64,000 nucleotides of DNA, from positions 248,001 to 312,000 of the forward strand of contig JANQNQ010000008.1 of NCBI GenBank assembly GCA_028279515.1. The letters are read 5' to 3'. Both the position numbers and the translations under genes were made by a program. This stretch comes from Flavobacteriaceae bacterium (GTDB lineage: Bacteria > Bacteroidota > Bacteroidia > Flavobacteriales > Flavobacteriaceae). A model generated the notes under the pieces. That model had not been told where the DNA came from and ran no database searches. It saw only the letters and a program-made list of their open reading frames with translations. This document shows, piece by piece, positions 63,027 to 64,000 of this stretch (position 1 is its first letter; the number at the start of each line of letters is the position of its first letter).

Positions 63027-63248
63027 AAAAGAGTGGGCCGTAACGTCTTTATCCTCTTCGTTGTTATCGTTGAATTTTTTAAGCTGAAGGGTCCAGTAAA
63101 CGGTTGCTACCATTCCAACAATGATGAATAGCCAGTTTACTCCGTTAGCCGCCCACCAGTTTTCAAGTTCTAAGTAACGAAATGCATCAAGAGGCTTAAA
63201 CAATACATCTACAAACAAACTCTGAATAGCTTCAAAAAAATCTTTCAT
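63021..63248 (-). CDS. DUF6341-family small membrane protein
   Basis: The 75-residue protein has one membrane helix (about 35-57) after an amphipathic N-terminus (MKDFFEAIQSLFVDVLFKPLDAF) and ends in an acidic tail with TAHSFL. It resembles a short family, conserved in Flavobacteriia, adjacent to DUF6427 and purD. Its function is unknown. Its 3' end overlaps the purD 3' end by six bases, tail to tail. Divergent from the DUF6427 gene. Confidence 0.75.
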   Translation of the reverse strand: MKDFFEAIQSLFVDVLFKPLDAFRYLELENWWAANGVNWLFIIVGMVATVYWTLQLKKFNDNNEEDKDVTAHSFL

Positions 63249-63328
63249 CAGTCTAATATTTTTCTTTTCTGATTGCCAAAATCAAGCGATTATTTTCAAG
63301 GCAAATAGCGCATAATCGCAACTTAGGC

Positions 63329-63336
63329 TATATTTA
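63329..63336 (+). promoter_or_regulatory. Possible -7 element of the DUF6427 gene
   Basis: TATATTTA differs at one position from TAnnTTTG and lies about 24 bases before the ATG. This is weak evidence. Confidence 0.4.
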
Positions 63337-63359
63337 CAGTGCAAATATAAAAAACTGCG

Positions 63360-64000
63360 ATGATAACAAGCATTTTTGATCGATCAAAACCAATAAATTT
63401 TGTCATTCTAATAGGTGCTTTGGTATTGTGTTATATCGCAGCGAATACGGTGTTCGTACAAGAAGAGCTAACAGCTTGGTTCATAGCTCGAAAAATCATA
63501 GGTGCTCTGGCAGTTGCTTTTTCAGTTTTTGTGCTCGATTTTGTGATCAACAAAAATGCGCTGACCGAGAACAACAATTATGCGATCTTTCTCTATGTGA
63601 TGCTCTTGATTTTCTTTCCGAATGTACTCCTAAATGATAAGTTGTTGATCGCCAATTTGTTTGTACTTTTTGGGTTTAGAAGAGCGGTGAGTTTGCGCAC
63701 CTTTAAAGAGGAAAAGAAGAAGATCTTTGATAGCACATTTTGGATATGTGTAGCATGCCTTTTTTACGATTGGAGCCTACTTTTCCTAGCCATTGTATTC
63801 ATAGCCATTTTGTTATATAAGCTGAAGGATTTCAAGAACATGATGATTCCGATCATTCCTGTGTTTATTGTAGGAATGCTTTACTTCACCTATACCTTTG
63901 TGTTCAGTGACTTGTCACTTCTTGAAGAGCGTTTTTCTTTCACGGTGGACTTCAACATAAATAAATACAAGGAAACCACCTTTTCAATACCTGCAATTTT
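63360..64000 (+). CDS. DUF6427-family membrane protein (3' end beyond window)
   Basis: From the ATG at 63360 the frame stays open to the window end (213 codons). The product begins MITSIFDRSKPINFVILIGALV and continues with several hydrophobic helices (about 12-32, 45-68, 72-95, 115-140, 160-180). This is the beginning of a polytopic membrane protein that I associate with DUF6427 from Flavobacteriia, known beside DUF6341 and purD. The function is unknown. The 3' end and total length cannot be judged. Confidence 0.75.
   Translation, partial: MITSIFDRSKPINFVILIGALVLCYIAANTVFVQEELTAWFIARKIIGALAVAFSVFVLDFVINKNALTENNNYAIFLYVMLLIFFPNVLLNDKLLIANLFVLFGFRRAVSLRTFKEEKKKIFDSTFWICVACLFYDWSLLFLAIVFIAILLYKLKDFKNMMIPIIPVFIVGMLYFTYTFVFSDLSLLEERFSFTVDFNINKYKETTFSIPAI

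Noticed and set aside
63428-63637. Short plus-strand frame at the right end
   Set aside because: It is a shadow of the DUF6427 frame that opens at 63360 and runs off the window.
1-64000. CRISPR array, prophage, insertion sequence, tRNA or rRNA genes
   Set aside because: No regularly spaced repeats, transposase or phage genes, cloverleaf or rRNA motifs were recognised.

Overview
The window looks like origin-proximal chromosome of a marine-type member of the Flavobacteriaceae (phylum Bacteroidota). Four things support this. Nearly every recognisable transcription start has the Bacteroidota -7 box TAnnTTTG instead of Shine-Dalgarno/TATAAT signals. The gene families are typical of the group (DUF4175 giant coiled-coil protein, DUF4837, DUF6909-type protein, DUF6341/DUF6427 pair, GH3-family protein). 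The GC content is moderate to low. Three near-identical parS-type palindromes flank mnmG, as expected near a replication origin. No tRNA, rRNA, CRISPR array, insertion sequence or prophage was seen.

Region 1 (1-29.9 kb) is mostly housekeeping. In order it holds: the 3' end of glnS; secreted proteins of unknown function; an SPFH/stomatin-like operon; an outer-membrane beta-barrel; gltX with a REP-like sequence inside its coding region; an AlkB-type alkane hydroxylase; the DUF4175-ybeY-mnmG run with three parS sites; a lipoprotein-methyltransferase pair; a Skp/OmpH lipoprotein; holB with a DoxX-like gene; pgk; a MltD-like LysM transglycosylase with DUF4837; tex; tatA; and an M23 peptidase-GH3-DUF6909 group. 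Strong hairpin terminators separate most of these units, and several are bidirectional between convergent genes.

Region 2 (29.9-61.8 kb) is one long, plus-strand surface polysaccharide locus. It encodes a Wzz-like chain-length regulator. Its sugar-nucleotide supply genes cover UDP-GalNAc/GalNAcA (TviC/TviB-like), dTDP-rhamnose (RmlB, A, C, D), UDP-ManNAc/ManNAcA (WecB, WecC), UDP-GlcA (Ugd) and UDP-xylose (Uxs). Assembly genes are a Wzx-like flippase, three multi-membrane polymerase/ligase-like proteins, an acetyltransferase, a fused double glycosyltransferase, another GT4, a GT2, and two initiating phosphoglycosyl transferases (WecA-like and WcaJ-like). A bidomain oxidoreductase with a heparinase II/III-like protein forms a separate module. 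A sulfate-activation cassette (CysQ fused to RmlD, DUF2061, CysC, CysD, CysN) sits inside the locus. This suggests PAPS supply and PAP recycling tied to polysaccharide building, although no sulfotransferase is recognisable in the window. The wzx-to-third-polymerase part (about 42.9-51.2 kb) looks more AT-rich than its flanks, as is usual for exchangeable polymer-specific genes.

Region 3 (61.8-64 kb) returns to housekeeping: purD overlaps the end of the polysaccharide operon, followed by DUF6341 (minus strand) and a DUF6427 gene cut by the window edge.

The best candidates for something under-described are the RmlD-CysQ fusion within a polysaccharide/sulfate-activation locus, the parS cluster around mnmG, the nucleoside-phosphorylase-like C-terminus of the DUF6909-type protein, and the REP-like sequence translated within gltX.
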